From positions 1,466 through 15,314 of the forward strand of contig CAJUSN010000048.1 in the NCBI GenBank assembly GCA_910589095.1: a DNA stretch of 13,849 nt. The letters run 5' to 3'. The stretch is from an uncultured Muribaculaceae bacterium. GTDB lineage: Bacteria; Bacteroidota; Bacteroidia; Bacteroidales; Muribaculaceae. This document shows positions 13,744 through 13,849 of this stretch, piece by piece. The notes beneath the pieces were generated by a model. It was given only the letters and a program-made list of their open reading frames with translations, did not search any database and was not told where the DNA came from. The translations under genes were made by a program, and so were the position numbers. How positions within the stretch are numbered: the stretch's first letter is position 1; the number at the start of each line of letters is the position of its first letter.

Positions 13744-13849
13744 ATGCCCAACTCAAGCAACAGTCCGCATACGCCTGAGAGCGCTGTTAAAAACCAGTGG
13801 CTTAAAAAGTTGCTGCGTTATGGAGTGCCTTTTATCATCTCCATAGGGC
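13744..13849 (+). CDS. Membrane protein, N-terminal fragment; possibly flippase-like (LPG synthase-type) family
   Basis: The frame opens at ATG 13744 and runs off the right edge after 35 codons. The first 20 residues are polar (Ser, Asn, Pro, His), then QWLKKLLRYG and the hydrophobic VPFIISIG begins, which looks like the first membrane helix. The pattern of a short polar head, a basic LKKLLRY and a hydrophobic helix resembles Bacteroidota proteins of the lysylphosphatidylglycerol-synthase transmembrane (YbhN-like) family, but so little is visible that this is only a guess. A promoter lies directly upstream. Confidence 0.6.
   Translation, partial: MPNSSNSPHTPESAVKNQWLKKLLRYGVPFIISIG

Overview
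The window looks like a chromosomal segment from a Bacteroidota bacterium, most likely of the order Bacteroidales; a Muribaculaceae-like gut lineage is plausible but unproven. Four things point there: a TonB-dependent receptor with the Bacteroidota C-terminal signature (RLPAYHRLDLG ... YNAY), lipoproteins with short lipoboxes, a membrane TPR regulator of the Bacteroidales type, and repeated TAnnTTTG promoter elements in place of sigma70 -10 boxes. There is no rRNA, tRNA, CRISPR array, insertion sequence or integrase.

Region 1 (1-2892, minus strand) is surface related. A small lipoprotein gene (2135-2572) is followed 24 bases later by a TonB-dependent outer-membrane receptor that runs off the left edge. 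Upstream lie a previously uncalled 39-residue acidic lipoprotein (2773-2892) and a 133-residue secreted beta-rich protein (2928-3329). Region 2 (3536-5320, minus) is a 594-residue lipoprotein-like regulator with an outer TPR domain, one membrane helix, a coiled coil and a C-terminal HTH-like domain. The AT-rich stretch from about 2600 to 4950 holds the two small secreted proteins and the sensor part of this regulator, and may be one sensing module.

Region 3 (5496-8766, plus) carries housekeeping aspartate-semialdehyde dehydrogenase (asd) and a CPA2-type cation/proton antiporter with a cytoplasmic tail resembling universal-stress domains. It converges, with only 8 bases between stop codons, on a minus-strand GlmU-like sugar nucleotidyltransferase (8775-9941). 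Region 4 (10104-10888, minus) is a two-gene unit, a small outer-membrane beta-barrel and a 79-residue protein with a phage-associated-looking motif, flanked on both sides by strong GC hairpins with related arms.

Region 5 (11181-13674, plus) is a tightly coupled operon: Cys-tRNA deacylase (ybaK), chorismate synthase (aroC) and a TIGR01212-type radical SAM protein, each junction an ATGA overlap. A new promoter then drives a membrane protein, probably of the lysylphosphatidylglycerol-synthase-like (flippase-like) family, cut by the right edge. asd and aroC both serve amino-acid biosynthesis from central precursors, but they sit in separate transcription units here. The most unusual material is the 2773-5320 module; the rest is mainly ordinary core and surface-protein gene content.
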